From Amia ocellicauda (lineage: Eukaryota > Chordata > Actinopteri > Amiiformes > Amiidae): DNA of 64,000 nucleotides. The notes beneath the pieces were generated by a model. It did no database searches and was not told the DNA's origin. It worked only from the letters and a program-made list of their open reading frames with translations. The position numbers were made by a program, and so were the translations under genes. How positions within the stretch are numbered: the first letter of the stretch is position 1; each line of letters opens with the position of its first letter. Shown piece by piece: positions 45,299-57,045 of the stretch. The DNA lies in contig NC_089852.1 in NCBI RefSeq assembly GCF_036373705.1, positions 31,571,707-31,635,706 on the forward strand. Reading direction: 5' to 3'.

Positions 45299-45400
45299 GT
45301 GCTGCAAATTTTATATAGCTCCTTCTGGGGGGAAGCTACTGAGATTTACAATCTGAAAACATTCCTGGGAGACACTGGCACTGTGGAACTAATGAGGCCT
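45299..45400 (-). promoter_or_regulatory. Putative promoter block of the second OR
   Basis: Matches the block at 61425-61500 and 38120-38200 over gctccttc.gg.gggaagct actgagattt and the following agactgt-type sequence. On the minus strand: CCCCAGAAGGAGC, then TATATAAAAT (45308-45317). The palindrome is weakened (CCCCA in place of CTCCT). Confidence 0.5.
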
Positions 45401-45707
45401 AATGAGTTGAGTTGTGAAATGTTAAACATAAGAAGTCACCAGACTGTGTGTATTTGCTGTTATTTCCAGTTCTGGGAAATGGTTTGATGAAGCAAGATTT
45501 AAACCAAACAACAGCATGTGCTTAATAACAAATATTCAGCCTGTAAAACTTGCACCACTAGCTTTTAAGTGCCAGGAAATGTTGATACCTGCAGATGTTT
45601 TAAATACTGATCCTTCTCTGCATTGGATGACAATTATACACGGCATAGGAATGTTAAAACATGCTCCTCTGTGATTGATAGGCTATATATATGGATTATA
45701 TGGTGTA
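45401..45707. other. Spacer
   Basis: Nothing recognised. Confidence 0.4.
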
Positions 45708-45709
45708 TA

Positions 45710-45925
45710 CAGTGTGTGCATAATTATTAGGCAAGTCAGTATTCTGATTATTTATTATTTCCAAGCACAGTTTTCTAAGTCCAAACCATGTCAACCTAAA
45801 TAATGAGTGGGCAGAATCATTTTCAGGTGATATAATTGCTTAATGAAAGAGGGTGGGGCTTAAAGTGATAAATACCTCATATTAGGGTGTGCATAATTAA
45901 GCATTTTCACCACTACAACTACATG
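45710..45925. mobile_element. Tc1-like terminal fragment E
   Basis: Starts after TA with cagtgtgtgcataattatta ggcaag and contains a second gggtgtgcataattaag copy at 45885-45901. This is the 5' terminal region of another fish Tc1-like family. The transposase and the far end are missing. Confidence 0.6.
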
Positions 45926-45990
45926 TGTTTAAACAATGAAAATATTTTAAGATGTACAGATGTACCACAAACATACAGCTGGTGTGTTAA

Positions 45991-46845
45991 TGTAACAGAG
46001 GGTGCTGAGGCTCTGTGTGTTTTCTAAATATTGTTGTTGCACTTAAATTGTTTTTCTATTTTTGGTTGTTGATTAATCCCTTTCACTAATTATTTCTTTC
46101 ACTTTTTGTTTTCACTGATTGATTGTTTCACCTGTTTTCCCTTACACAAACGCACGGGACAATGACATCAAATGCAGCGCACCTGCTTCACTGAGCATCG
46201 CCCCACCCTTCACTCCCAGCCACTACACCTGTCGGTACTCAGCATTGGATTACTACGGACAAAGGACGATCAAATTAATAACGCATGTGGAGTTGTATGT
46301 GATTTCGAGATCAATCCTGCAATCCTGGAGTTGACATCTGCTTTTATTGCTGCTGTTATTATTTCCACACGTCTTCTAATAGGAAGGTATGTTTACATAG
46401 AGTAATATTTATTTAACAATGTTGTTGTGTTAGATGCATATTAATAAATTACAAAGTATTAATTCATGGGGAAACTATTTGTGATCGAGACATGCGTTTT
46501 TAGCTGCTTAGTTGAGATTCTGCTGAAAATAACCATATGTGGTTTGTTTACATTGCGTCTTTGCTGGCATTTGCGCAACTGCAGAACATAGGCATAGTAT
46601 TGACCAATGGAAAGGACGTTACTATGTTTATGTAATCAGCCTAGAGATCTTGTATTTCTTACCCAATCACAGACCGTAACTCTACGATTATCTAGTCAAT
46701 CCAAAGACTCTCTGAAAACCCTGCAACTGAGGTATCGGATTAGAAGCTGCCCCAGAACGCACTGGTCAGAACGCAGTTGAGACACTATTTTACAGCGCAT
46801 ACAGTGTTGCATGATATGTTATCACTTGGGTGATGTTATGTTACA
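45991..46845 (+). repeat. Putative 5' LTR of gypsy 2 (855 bp)
   Basis: Begins TGTAACAGAGGG and ends ..TTATGTTACA, giving inverted TGTAACA/TGTTACA ends, and lies ahead of a gypsy gag on the same strand. I cannot see a clean primer site at 46846 onward, and no 3' LTR is found, so the call rests on the ends and position. Confidence 0.5.
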
Positions 46846-46893
46846 GTAAAAGTAAAAATACTTTTATTTCACTCATCATGTTTAAGTTTCAGC

Positions 46894-47012
46894 AATGGCC
46901 TGGCGTTCCATCCTGGGTGTATTCCTGCCTTGCGCACTATGCCTGCCGGGATCGGCTTTGGCTTCCCCACGACCCTCACTAGGATAAGCAGTTTTGAAAA
47001 TGGATGGATGGA
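46894..47012 (+). repeat. SINE-like 3' fragment
   Basis: Same 3' end as 39960-40075 (gcctgccgggatcggctttg .. aggataagcagttttgaaaa tggatggatgg). It sits in the leader of gypsy 2. Confidence 0.8.
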
Positions 47013-47497
47013 TGTTTTAAGTTTAATTTCTATACATTTTCTGCAGGATTAAGTGGATTGTGCAGGCTTGAATGGATTGTGCGAGCTTGAGTGGATTCCA
47101 CGCTTTTGCGTTAAAAATCCACACCCACAGATTCCATCTGGCCCTGGTGATTACCCAGACACAAACACACCACCTTCTACTTCTTCACCAAAACCTGTTC
47201 CAAACGTTAGAGTAGATAATGACACGGCAAAATAATTAGGTGCAATGATTGAGGAGTTGGGAAAGCACATCGTGACACAGTTACTGCCAGACTCCTATCC
47301 TGTAATGATCAGGAGAAGCCCTGTCAGCCCTCAGTGGGCCATGCTGGTTTTGATGTTTCTAAGCCTAATAGTGCAAATCTAGATCTGTCTCAGGTGAATG
47401 TCATTCTGGAAACTAATGTTAAAGATCCAACAGTGTTTAGGTGAGATGGTTCAGAGACAGGTGGCATTCAGAAATGGGTTGAGGTGATGGAGCTATA

Positions 47498-49082
47498 CAG
47501 TGCATCCAGAAAGTATTCACAGCACTACACTTTTTTTCCACATTTTGTTGTTACAGCCTTCCAAAAAATTTAATTCCAAAATGGATTAAATTAATTATTT
47601 TCCTCAAAATTCTGCAAACAATACCCCATGACAATGTGAAAGAAGTTTGTCTGAAATCTTTGCAAATTTATTAAAAATAAAAACAAAAAAAAGCACATGT
47701 ACATAAGTATTCACAGCCTTTGCTCAATACTTTGTTGAAGCACCTTTGGCACCAATTACAGCCTCATGTCTTTTTGAGTATGATCCTACAATCTTGGCGC
47801 ACATATTTTTGGGCAGTTTCTCCCATTCTTCTTTGCAGGACCTCTCAAGCTCCATCAGGTTGGATGGGGAGCGTCAGTGTACAGCCATTTTCAGATCTCT
47901 CCAGAGATGTTCAAATCGTTCAAAGTCTGGGCTCTGGCTGGGCCACTCAAGGACATTCACAGAGTTGTCCTGTAGCCACTCCATTGTTATCCTGGCTGTG
48001 TGCTTAGGCTCGGTGTCCTGTTGTAAGATGAACCTTCGCCCCAGTCTGAGGTCCAGAGCGCTCTGGAGCAGGTTTTCATCAAGGATGTCTCTGTACATTG
48101 CTGCATTAATCTTTCCCTCGATCTGGAAAAGTCTCCCAGTTCCTGCCGCTGAAAAACATCCCCACAGCATGATGCTGCCACCACCATGCTTCACTGTAGG
48201 GATGGTATTGGCCAGGTGATGAGCGGTGCCTGGTTTCTTCCAGACAGGAGTTCAATCCTTGTTTACTCAGACTAGAGAATTTTTTTTTTTCTTCATGGTC
48301 CAAGAGTCCTTCAGGTGCCTTTTGGCAAACTCCAGGCCGGCTGTCATGTGCCTTTTACTGAGGAGAGGCTTCAGTCTGGCCACTGTACCATACAGGCCTG
48401 ATTGGTGGAGTGCTGCAGAGATGGTTGTTCTTCTGGAAGGTTCTCCTCTCTCCAGAGACATGCTGGAGCTCTGTAAGAGTGACCATCGGGTTCTTGGTCA
48501 CCTCCCTGACTAAGGCCCTTCTTCCCCGATTGCTCAGTTTGGCCGGGCGGCCAGCTCTAGGAAGAGTCCTGATGCTTCCAAACTTCTTCCATTTACGGAT
48601 GATGGAGGCCACTGTGCTCATTGGGACCTTCAATGCTGCAGAATTTTTTTCTGTACCCTTCCCCAGATTTGTGCCTCGATACAATCCTGTCTTGGAGGTC
48701 TACAGACAATTCCTTAGACTTCATGGCTTGGTTTGTGCTCTGACATGCACTGTTGGACCTTATATAGACAGGTGTGTGCTTTTCCAAATCATGTCCAATC
48801 AACTGAATTTACCACAGGTGGACTTCAATCAAGGATGATCAGTGGAAACAGAATGCACCTGAGCTCAATTTTCAGTGTCATGGCAAAGGCTGTGAATACT
48901 TATGTGCTTTTTTTTTTTTTAATTTGTAAAGATTTCAAACAAACTTCTTTCACGTTGTCATTATGGGGTATTGTTTGTAGAATTTTGAGGAAAATAATGG
49001 ATTTAATCCATTTTGGAATAAGGCTGTAACATAACAAAATTTGTAAAAAGTGAAGCGCTGTGAATACTTTCCGGATGCACTA
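47498..49082 (-). mobile_element. Tc1-like DNA transposon F, full length
   Basis: 1585 bp, ends cagtgcatccagaaagtatt and complement (..ttccggatgcacta), with TA at 47496-47497 and 49083-49084. Long terminal inverted repeats of about 200 bp. Inserted in the gag of gypsy 2. Parent family of MITE D at 38745. Confidence 0.93.
47724..48724 (-). pseudogene. Tc1-like transposase pseudogene (element F)
   Basis: Start MKSKELSVDLQDRIVSRHKS (48724), helix-turn-helix, then LPRAGRPAKLSNRGRRALV (GRPR-type linker, 48540 region), and the catalytic half at 48194-47874: GGSIMLWGCFSAAGTGRLFQ, FILQQDTEPKHTARITMEWL and WPSQSPDFERFEHLWRDLK. Normal elements have D.PKHT and SPDLNPIE; the DFERFE change damages the third motif. 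TGA at 47724-47726. Frame changes near 48600, 48350 and 48200. Confidence 0.9.
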
Positions 49083-50040
49083 TACTTGAGAAAGAGAAAT
49101 GTAAAAATCACTGGCCACTCTGATGAGAATGAGTAGGCTTAGGGGAAAGGCCAAAGATGTTGTAAAGATAGCCTTGCACAGTAACCCATCACTAGATCAC
49201 AGATCACAGATGAGTGTCTTCAGCAGAGACGGAGCAGGAGAATGGACAACCTAAGCAGAGAGGTAGCCATGACGTTTATCCGTAATTGCCCTAACCACTG
49301 CTTAGCTTACGTTTTCAAAAGCAAACCACTTGAACAGTGGAAGGCAAAAGATGTTAAGGAGTGTAGTTGTATTCTAGTGGGAGAACAAATCAAAGATTAC
49401 TGCGCCAGTTATGTTTCGCCCTCATGTCAAACAGAATAGTAGCACCATTAGTGACAATGTTCAGTGTGTCAGTGAACCTGAGATTCAGTTAAACTCTTAG
49501 AAACAGAGAGCAGTGGAATCATGTAAAACCCTTGAACCCGCTCCAGCAAGCCACCCATCTTGACGGTATGGCTGACATGCTGTCTAAGGTCCTTGATGTT
49601 CTGTCGAAGAAGGAGGAGCAACAGCCTCGACAGGGCCACAGTTTGGGCAGGAGTGGTGTCTCTGGTAATGTTCAAGGCTGCCGTATTTGCAATGATAAAT
49701 TGCACACAACTTTTGCGCATTCCAAATCAGATCGCTTGTGTTTTGGTTGCCTCTCACCTGGTCATATTAGACGGTACTGCCCAGCAGCACTGTGACAGCT
49801 CCAGCCATCATTGACACTCAGCACAAGTTAGCTTATGTCAGAAAACTAGGCTGCCTGCATTTGGAGAGGGCAAGTGTAGGCACTAGAATTAATTCCCTCA
49901 GTGAGACTCCTTGATCTTGAATCAGTGTATTCTGCTTTAAATTACATTTCTCCAAACTCCCCAAAAGTGGTTATACAGAACACACAACAAATTAGTGCTT
50001 CAGACAGTCTATTGTATACCCCTGTTTAGGTTGTGTCACT

Positions 50041-50517
50041 GTGAATGCAAAGATGGATACAGGTTCTATGGCCTACACATTGAATGAGACAGTAGCAGAA
50101 AGACTCATTGAAGCAGGTGATCTAAGTGACTCAGTGAAAGAAAACCTTGACACTTTGCTTGTTGTCTGTGGGGGTAAGAGAGTGTTCCCTAGGAGTATCT
50201 GTGACCTAAAATTTTATGTTTATGGATATGAAGTTTTGATGCCCACCCTTGTTGTTCCTGGTCAGTTAGATTAATTGATTCTGGGAATGAATGTGATCAA
50301 ACATGTCATTCACAGGCTCAAGAAATCTGACAAATACTGTGAAGTGATATTGAGGACCTGTGGTGCTGGTTCTGAGAGTGATTACTTTTTGGCCATGCTG
50401 GCTGGTATGAACCGCTGGAAAGGGAACGACATCTTTGACTTGGTGGGGACTGTCAGGCTTAACCAGGCTGTAAATTTGTCACCTGGTTACAAACGTGTGG
50501 AGCAAGTTATCAGTTAA
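50041..50517 (+). pseudogene. Gypsy 2 protease region
   Basis: AKMDTGSMAYTLNETVAERL with an intact DTGS active site, and later LILGMNVIKHVIHRLKKSDK, the ILG.N block, after one in-frame stop at 50272-50274. Retropepsin-type protease. Length and order fit Ty3/gypsy. Confidence 0.88.
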
Positions 50518-50699
50518 GTCTTGTGGGCCCCCAGGCAGCACTGTTGTTGTTGAACCCATATGTGTTCGTTCTGCCCCCCGTAACATTTTGGTTGGGCGGG
50601 TCATTACTGCTTTATGGGGTGATGGGTGCCAATTAAGATTATTAATCCCAGTGACAGGCCCATAACACTGAGAAGGAAATCTAAAGTAGCAGAAGTCCA

Positions 50700-53090
50700 C
50701 CCTTGTTTGGTAGTGGAGGATATTGTCATTGACAAGGCTGAATTTGCTGTTTCTTCATGTCATTAACATGTGAGTTGTGACCAGGCAAACCCACACTCAT
50801 TGCAGGATGAGTTAAAGCAACATGGATTGGAGAATGTCAATCTACAGTCATGTGAAGTTTTGGACAAGTAATAAGCTGAGATGTGCAAGCTTGTCATAAG
50901 TTATGGTGATATTTTTTCCAAACACGCTCTTGATTGTGTCGAAGTGAAATATTTTGTTCATAGAATTCATCTTGTGGACGAGAGGCCTTTCCGCTTGTCA
51001 TATAGATGGGTGCCACCTGCTCAATATCAAAAGTTGTGCATTGTGTTAAATGAGATAGAAGAGAGAGGTATCATTCAAAAACCAGTGAGTATACCTCACC
51101 TCTTGTTCTGTGCTACAAGAAGAAAGGTGACCTCCGCATCTGCACAGATTTCTGATGGTTAAATGCCAGGACTATTAAGGATGCCCATCCTCTGCCACAA
51201 AAGGCTGATTGTCTCACTGCGTTTGGCAGACGCTCACTTTTTAGTACTATGGATCTCACCTCAGGATTTTATAACATTCTGTTGCACGAGGAGGATAATA
51301 AGGTCTCCATGAATACAATAGGCTTCATCAAGGCCTGTGCAACTCACCTACTAGCTTTTATGAGGATGATGACAAATATATTTGAAGATCAGTTTTTTTT
51401 TGTCCCTACTCTGTTATCTGGATGATCTCATGGTTTTTGCCTCTTCTGAACAGGAAGCACTAGATAGGCTAGAGATGGTTTTTCAGAGGTTGAAGACTCA
51501 TAACCTAAAGCTTTCTCCAAAAAAGTGTCCCTTCCAGTGACGATCAGTGCAGTTCCTCAGACACATGATTGATGAAAGAGAAGACCCAGCAAAGGTTGAA
51601 TTGTGAGTGTTACTACAACTTGATGTGTCCAGATGGAATCACGACGTCACGCAAGAAGATCCAGTCAGTCTTAGGGTTGGTCATGTGGTACCAAAGGTTC
51701 ATTGAGAATTGCTGAACCATAGCAAGACCTTTGTTTGAGCTTACATCTGGAAGCAAGAGATGTAAAGCTAACAGACTTAAAATGGACCCCTTCCCCAGGA
51801 AGCTCACTGCTACCGATTGGACAACAGCATGTGAGAAAGCTTTGAAAGGCCTCAAAGATGCTTTGCTTGCTCATGTTGTGTTAGTGCATCCTGATTTTAG
51901 TTGTCTTCATCTTATCCACTGATGCTTCTTCTGATGTTCTTGGAGCTGTTTTATCTCAGGTTGCCCCAGGTGAGTAGAGAGCCCGTCCAATCGCTTCACC
52001 AGTAAATCACTAAATAGAGCTCAGAGCAGATATCCTGCACACCGTCTTGAGTTTCTGGCTCTAAAGTGGGCCGTCTGCGATAAATTCAGCCATTGGTTGA
52101 AAGGACATTTCACTGCTTGAATAACCCACTCACGCACATCTTAACTAAGCTTAAGTTGTATTCTTGTGAGCAGCGATGGGTGGCTAAACTGGCTGCTTAT
52201 GAGTTCAATATCAAGTATGTTCCCGGTCCAAAAAACACTGTAGCCGATGCATTGAGTAGATGCATTGTAGGGGACAGGATCTGTCATTGTCTCATTCGTG
52301 AACCTAATGAAGTGTTGTTGGCTGAATCAGAGAAACTGTGCAGTTGCATAGTCCAAGACCTGTTCCAGTTGTCAAACACAAGCCAGAATGTTCAAGCTAC
52401 CCACACACAAAAGACAACAAGACATAAGAGTAAGGTGTCAGATCAGAGTGCAGCTGAGTCCATCTCAAGTGCTGAAGTCTCTGCCATTTTGAACAACCAT
52501 GTAGACTGGTCTGTGGGACCATGGACTAGGGCCATTTCTATATTGTGTCACACACAGGAACTCTCAAATACTGGACAAGATACATTGTCCTCATATTCTC
52601 ACCATTACTTGAGAGTGAAGCAGTTGGAAGATGAGGATTTGCAGTGTGTGATCGTCTATGTCGAGCAGAAGTGTGGGCCATCTAGAAGAGAGAGAGGGAG
52701 AAGGAGTCTAGAGGAGCTCTGAAACTTCTTAAACAGTGGGAGAAATTGATGCTGGAAGAATCTTATACAAAGTCTCAAAAGATCCATTGACGAAACTGAA
52801 AAAGTTTCAGTACATTGTACCATTGTCTTTGAGAGATGAGGTCATGAAGGGTTGCCATGATGAGGCAGGACATAAAGGCCAGTACAAAATGCTGTACCTC
52901 ACTACTCCAAGTAGTAGACGTGTTAGTAATTACAGACCATTTCTCGAAGCTAGCACATGCCTTCCATTGTCCTGACCAGACGGCCAGGGACAGGGAAAAG
53001 CTTTGGGACAGCTAATTTAGATTTTATGGTTTTCCTGATCGTATCCATTCTGACCAAGGGGCCAACTTCAAAAGTTAACAAAAACATGCA
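50700..53090 (+). pseudogene. Gypsy 2 RT, RNase H and integrase start
   Basis: RT: YGDIFSKHALDCVEVKYFVH (50881 on), RPFRLSYRWVPPAQYQKL, EERGIIQKPVS, then in other frames DAHPLPQKAD, STMDLTSGFYNILLHEED (51235-51295) and YLDDLMVFAS with catalytic YLDD at 51415-51426. RNase H: YSCEQRWVAKLAAYEFNIKY and VPGPKNTVADALSRC (52150-52265). Integrase zinc region: VMKGCHDEAGHKGQYKML (52840-52895); core traces HSDQGANFK near 53050. Many stops and shifts. Confidence 0.88.
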
Positions 53091-54519
53091 AAGTGATAGA
53101 ACAGAAGACCAGTCTACATCAAATCAATATTTGTACCTTGAAAAATGTATGCTGTGTAGCATTATGATGGGTGTATTTTGATAAGAGCATTTTAGCTCTG
53201 AGCTGAAGCACTGATCTAAAGAAGACCTCTCCCCCCAAAGTTATCAGATTTCCTTAAAGTGTGGGACTGGTTTACATCAAAGTGAGTCTTGGGAGGATGG
53301 CACCAAGAATAGGCCAAATAATTTGGAATCCTGCTGTGAGATGTCTGGGGAAGGGGGCCTGTAGGTAATAAAAACTCTTTGAAATGGACGAGAGCCGAAA
53401 TCCCGACACAGAGCTACGAACCCGGGCCAACTGGCATTTCCAAAAGATGGCATGGATTGACATCAGTCATAAATAAAGCCCCCCTCCAATAGGACACTGG
53501 GGTCTGAAACCGAAATCCAATCTCAAAAACTCAAGAACCAATCAGCTATTGATTTGACAGGCGTATAAAGGACAGTCTCTCTCTCTCTCTCACCTGAACC
53601 AGAAACTCGCTGCCACAGCTCAACCTGTATCTCTGTTGCCCGAACCAGAACCAGAAATCAACCAAGTCTTTGCCGGCAACAGAAGAGTTAAATTGGGAGA
53701 AGGAGATTGAGCTGTACGAAGAATTCTTTAAAAGGACTTTATTAAATAAATACAGACTGCGCATGCCTGCCTGTGCCCACCTGATCAGTGGAGTTCTACA
53801 GCTGGACAATTGACTAAGTCGACTGTATACGAAAGTGTCAGTCATTTAAATAGCTATTTGAGTCTTAAGAAACTCGACCCTTGGAACGAAACAGGGCCCT
53901 GCTTTCTTTAAAGACTTTGTCTTCAAATAAGTACGGTGAGAGACCCTGCTTGCCAAGAAGATTTTGTGCACAACCTTGGAGCCTTCAAACCAGTGGAAAA
54001 TCTGTTTGGAAAAGACTCTGTTTCGCGAAACCCCAACTTCCAGGTGCATCGACTGAGTGGAAGTTCTTGGACAAAGCTGAACCGGACTACCTTTGTTCCA
54101 AACCACACGGACCTTGTGCCGTGTGCTGTTATCTGAACCCGAAGACAGAGAGGCCTCTCTGCAATGAAGTTCAGATAAGTTTAACAGTTTGGAGTTTGTG
54201 ATTCATGACATTTGAGAAATCAATTATGAATGTTAATCTGTGATTCATAACTCTAGAATGTGTAATATCATTTAGTTTTGCTTAAATATAAATGTGTTAC
54301 ATTATACTGTTTTGTTAACAATTTTAGAAATAAAATCTGTCAACGCCGAGAAATATCTTCTCATTCCTGTTTAACTGTTTAGTCTGAAATTGACACACGT
54401 TAATAGACATTAGATTATTGGTGGCCCTGCCTATCCTTAATCATTGAATAATAATCAGTTAAGGGAAATTGTGGTAACAAGTTATGATAGGATCTTTCTC
54501 TGCACCTAAACATAAATGA

Positions 54520-54520
<1 letters not shown>
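53091..54520 (+). repeat. LTR-like/unassigned insertion in gypsy 2
   Basis: Contains two promoter/polyA-like arrangements: gcgtataaagg (53561-53571) followed by attaaataaatac (53743), and a later aaataaaatctgtcaacg (54329) near a ttggtggccctgcc box (54419) that could be a primer site. The stretch separates the two halves of the gypsy 2 integrase. I see no coding domain, TG..CA ends or duplicated flanks that settle what it is. Confidence 0.35.

Positions 54521-54573
<53 letters not shown>
54521..54573. repeat. (AT)n microsatellite
   Basis: About 26 AT units directly against Tc1-like element G, whose TA target lies at its end (54572-54573). Confidence 0.9.
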
Positions 54574-54576
<3 letters not shown>

Positions 54577-55795
54577 TCACCTAAAGGATTATTAGGAACA
54601 CCTGTTCAATTTCTCATTAATGCAATTGTCTAACCAACCAATCACATGGAAGTTGCTTCAATGCATTTAGGGGTGTGGTCCTGGTCAAGACAATCTCCTG
54701 AACTCCAAACTGAATGTCTGAATGGGAAAGAAAGGTGATTTAAGCAATTTTGAGCATGGCATGGTTGTTGGTGCCAGACGGGCCGGTCTGAGTATTTCAC
54801 AATCTGCTCAGTTACTGGGATTTTCACGCACAACCATTTCAAGGGTTTACAAAGAATGGTGTGAAAAGGGAAAAACATCCAGTATGCGGCAGTCCTGTGG
54901 GCGAAAAATGCCTTGTTGATGCTAGAGGTCAGAGGAGAATGGGCCGACTGATTCAAGCTGATTGAAGAGCAACTTTGACTGAAATAACCACTCGTTACAA
55001 CCGAGGTATGCAGCAAAGCATTTGTGAAGTCACAACACGTACAACCTTGAGGCGGATGGGCTACAACAGCAGAAGACCCCACCGGGTACCACTCATCTCC
55101 ACTACAAATAGGAAAAAGAGGCTACAATTTGCACAAGCTCACCAAAATTGGACAGTTGAAGACTGGAAAAATGTTGCCTGGTCTGATGAGTCTCGATTTC
55201 TGTTGAGACTTTCAGATGGTAGAGTCAGAATTTGGCGTAAACAGAATGAGAACATGGATCCATCATGCCTTGTTACCACTGTGCAGGCTGGTGGTGGTGG
55301 TGTAATGGTGTGGGGGATGTTTTCTTGGCACACTTTAGGCCCCTTAGTGCCAATTGGGTATCGTTTAAATGCCACGGCCTACCTGAGCATTGTTTCTGAC
55401 CATGTCCATCCCTTTATGACCACCATGTACCCATCCTCTGATGGCTACTTCCAGCAGGATAATGCACCATGTCACAAAGGTCGAATCATTTCAAATTGGT
55501 TTCTTGAACATGACAATGAGTTCACTGTACTAAACTGGCCCCCACAGTCACCAGATCTCAACCCAATAGAGCATCTTTGGGATGTGGTGGAACGGGAGCT
55601 TCGTGCCCTGGATGTGCATCCCACAAATCTCCATCAACTGCAAGATGCTATCCTATCAATATGAGCCAACATTTCTAAAGAATGCTTTCAGCACCTTGTT
55701 GAATCAATGCCACGTAGAATTAAGGCAGTTCTGAAGGCGAAAGGGGGTCAAACACAGTATTAGTATGGTGTTCCTAATAATCCTTTAGGTGAGTG
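54574..55795 (+). mobile_element. Tc1-like DNA transposon G, recent and nearly intact
   Basis: 1222 bp with short inverted ends cactcacctaaaggattatt aggaacacc and the exact complement, TA on both sides (54572-54573, 55796-55797). Transposase gene at 54722-55763 on the plus strand. This is the best preserved transposon here. Confidence 0.95.
54722..55763 (+). pseudogene. Tc1-like transposase, three defects (element G)
   Basis: Start MGKKGDLSNFEHGMVVGARR, then the HTH (SISQSAQLLGFSRTTISRVY). The catalytic region is complete: WSDESRFLLRLSDGRVRIWR, GGGVMVWGMFSWHTLGPLVP, YFQQDNAPCHKGRIISNWF and [20 protein letters not shown], so the DD34E-type residues are all there. Defects: a frame change at the A-run near 54905, a TGA at 54962-54964 and a TGA at 55662-55664; the frame then continues to a TAG at 55761-55763. 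The native length would be about 346 codons. Inactive as it stands. Confidence 0.92.
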
Positions 55796-55797
55796 TA

Positions 55798-56189
55798 TAT
55801 CAAACGAGAAGTTACCTGACATAAATACTAACCTGCATAGTTATTTAATGTCTGACTAACAATACTAATGAGAGACTCACCTTCGTCTTACTAACTGGTA
55901 TTGTAGTCATTGTGTTTATAACCTTTTTTTGTTTAACGATTTGTGTGATATCATATGCAATCCCATGGTCTTTGATTTGGTCACGGAAGTGATTTGTCTT
56001 TGATTTGTTGATCTAGAGTTGAATTTTAATTAGTTTTTCCCTTTTGTATAATTAGTGTAGTGCTACATTTAGTCTTTGTTTTTGAATAAATTTGACAATT
56101 TATATCTTTGGAATTGGTGTCTGCGTCCAATTATTACAGAAATTGAGTTCTACAAGATTCCAGGATTCGTGATAAGGTGATACTATAAA
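55798..56189. other. Spacer, possibly the rest of the LTR-like insertion
   Basis: Has ttttgaataaatttgacaat (56082) and ctttggaattggtgtctgcg, which look like an LTR polyadenylation region. It may continue 53091-54520 across element G. Not settled. Confidence 0.3.
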
Positions 56190-56412
56190 TTCACTTCTTT
56201 AATTGAAATTTATAAGTGTACCTTACGCTACAGCTGTTTTGAAGGCAAAGGGTGGTCACACCAAATATGGATTTGATATAGATTTCACTTCTGTTCACTC
56301 ACTTTGCATTTTGTTAATTGATAGACATGTTAATAGATTATATTTATTTTTGAATAAATTTTATAGCATTTTTTCACATCTGCCTAAAAATTCTGCACAG
56401 TACTATATACAC
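56190..56412 (+). mobile_element. Tc1-like 3' remnant H
   Basis: Reads VLKAKGGHTKYGFDIDFTSV, the end of a Tc1-like transposase and its 3' flank, and finishes ttctgcacagtactatata. The sequence ttttttcacatctgcctaaa is the complement of the terminus of element C (32610). The 5' part is missing. Confidence 0.7.
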
Positions 56413-56424
56413 AATAAAACACCC

Positions 56425-57039
56425 TGTGACTGGCTGGTCCACCGCAATCTTTTGCTCTGTGTGAATTTCCTGCCACTTTTGTGCGAGATGGACAATGATG
56501 ATGACTCTTTGAGTGTGTTGTCTGATGGCAATGAGGATGTGAGTACCAAAGGGGATTTGGCAAGCTCACCTGATGCAGATGGAGATGATGGTGCTCCATC
56601 TGCAATTTACAGGGAAGAGGAAAACTTTGGAGCTGGACCAGAGGAGGCGAGTGCGTATGGTAAAGATGATGAAATATCGGGGGACAGATTGGAGGATCAC
56701 AACTCTAGCAGGCATAGTGATGGAGTGACTATTGAGGTGCCAAATCATGTGCTTGAGCCAGAGCATACTCCGGATGCCAGTAGTTTAGATTCAGATGAGC
56801 AGGGGAGTAGCCAAGCAATTATCTCTGAGGTTCTTATTGCTAGATCAAAAGTGGGCCACATCCTAAAACCTGTTAACCGCCTCATTTACTCCATGAGTAG
56901 CCAAACCTTACTTCAGTCACATAGTAACACTTTCAAGAAATTGGCACATTCTGCCTTTTGTTTACAATTTTTTAGATACGTTTGTACATGTACATGTAGT
57001 CACACTTGCTTGTATGATTTTTTTGTGGGATGTGTTTAG
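56425..57039 (+). pseudogene. Gypsy 2 Pol C-terminus
   Basis: Opens VHRNLLLCVNFLPLLCEMD, the (L)HRN.LL.C..LP block that ends gypsy integrases, then a long acidic linker (DNDDDSLSVLSDGNED, YGKDDEISGDRLEDHNSSRH) and an ARSKVGHILKPVNRLIYSM motif like the RRS.R...P..R..Y end of many vertebrate gypsy Pols. Open to a TAG at 57037-57039. The start shown is in frame with a Tc1-like remnant, which is only a chance fusion. Confidence 0.7.
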
Positions 57040-57045
57040 TTAGAG

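Larger units (their letters stand above)
47250..49795 (+). pseudogene. Gypsy 2 Gag with zinc knuckle, split by a Tc1-like insertion
   Basis: Before the insertion the frame reads LDLSQVNVILETNVKDPTVF and IQKWVEVMELY; after it, LRKRNVKITGHSDE. Joining across one TA restores a continuous reading. Further on come a capsid-like part (DNLSREVAMTFIRNCPNHCL, other frame) and KVLDVLSKKEEQQPRQGHS, then CRICNDKLHTTFAHSK and the knuckle CFGCLSPGHIRRYC (49532-49795). A stop (tga near 47443) and frameshifts make it dead. Confidence 0.82.
47041..57039 (+). mobile_element. Ty3/gypsy retrotransposon 2, with nested insertions
   Basis: Pieces in correct order on the plus strand: gag start (47041-47497), gag rest and zinc knuckle (49085-49795), protease (50041-50517), RT (about 50700-51600), RNase H (51700-52700), integrase start (52736-53090), integrase/pol C-terminus (56425-57039). 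The gaps are filled by Tc1-like element F and by a block of LTR-like and Tc1-like DNA (53090-56412). Confidence 0.82.

Noticed and set aside
53881..54201. 106-aa Cys-containing open frame
   Set aside because: No domain or homologous copy in the window; lies in the LTR-like insertion and overlaps antisense frames of equal length.
56203..56490. N-terminal extension of the 278-aa frame at 56203-57039
   Set aside because: The first third is a Tc1-like 3' remnant that happens to be in frame with the gypsy Pol C-terminus; not a real fusion gene.
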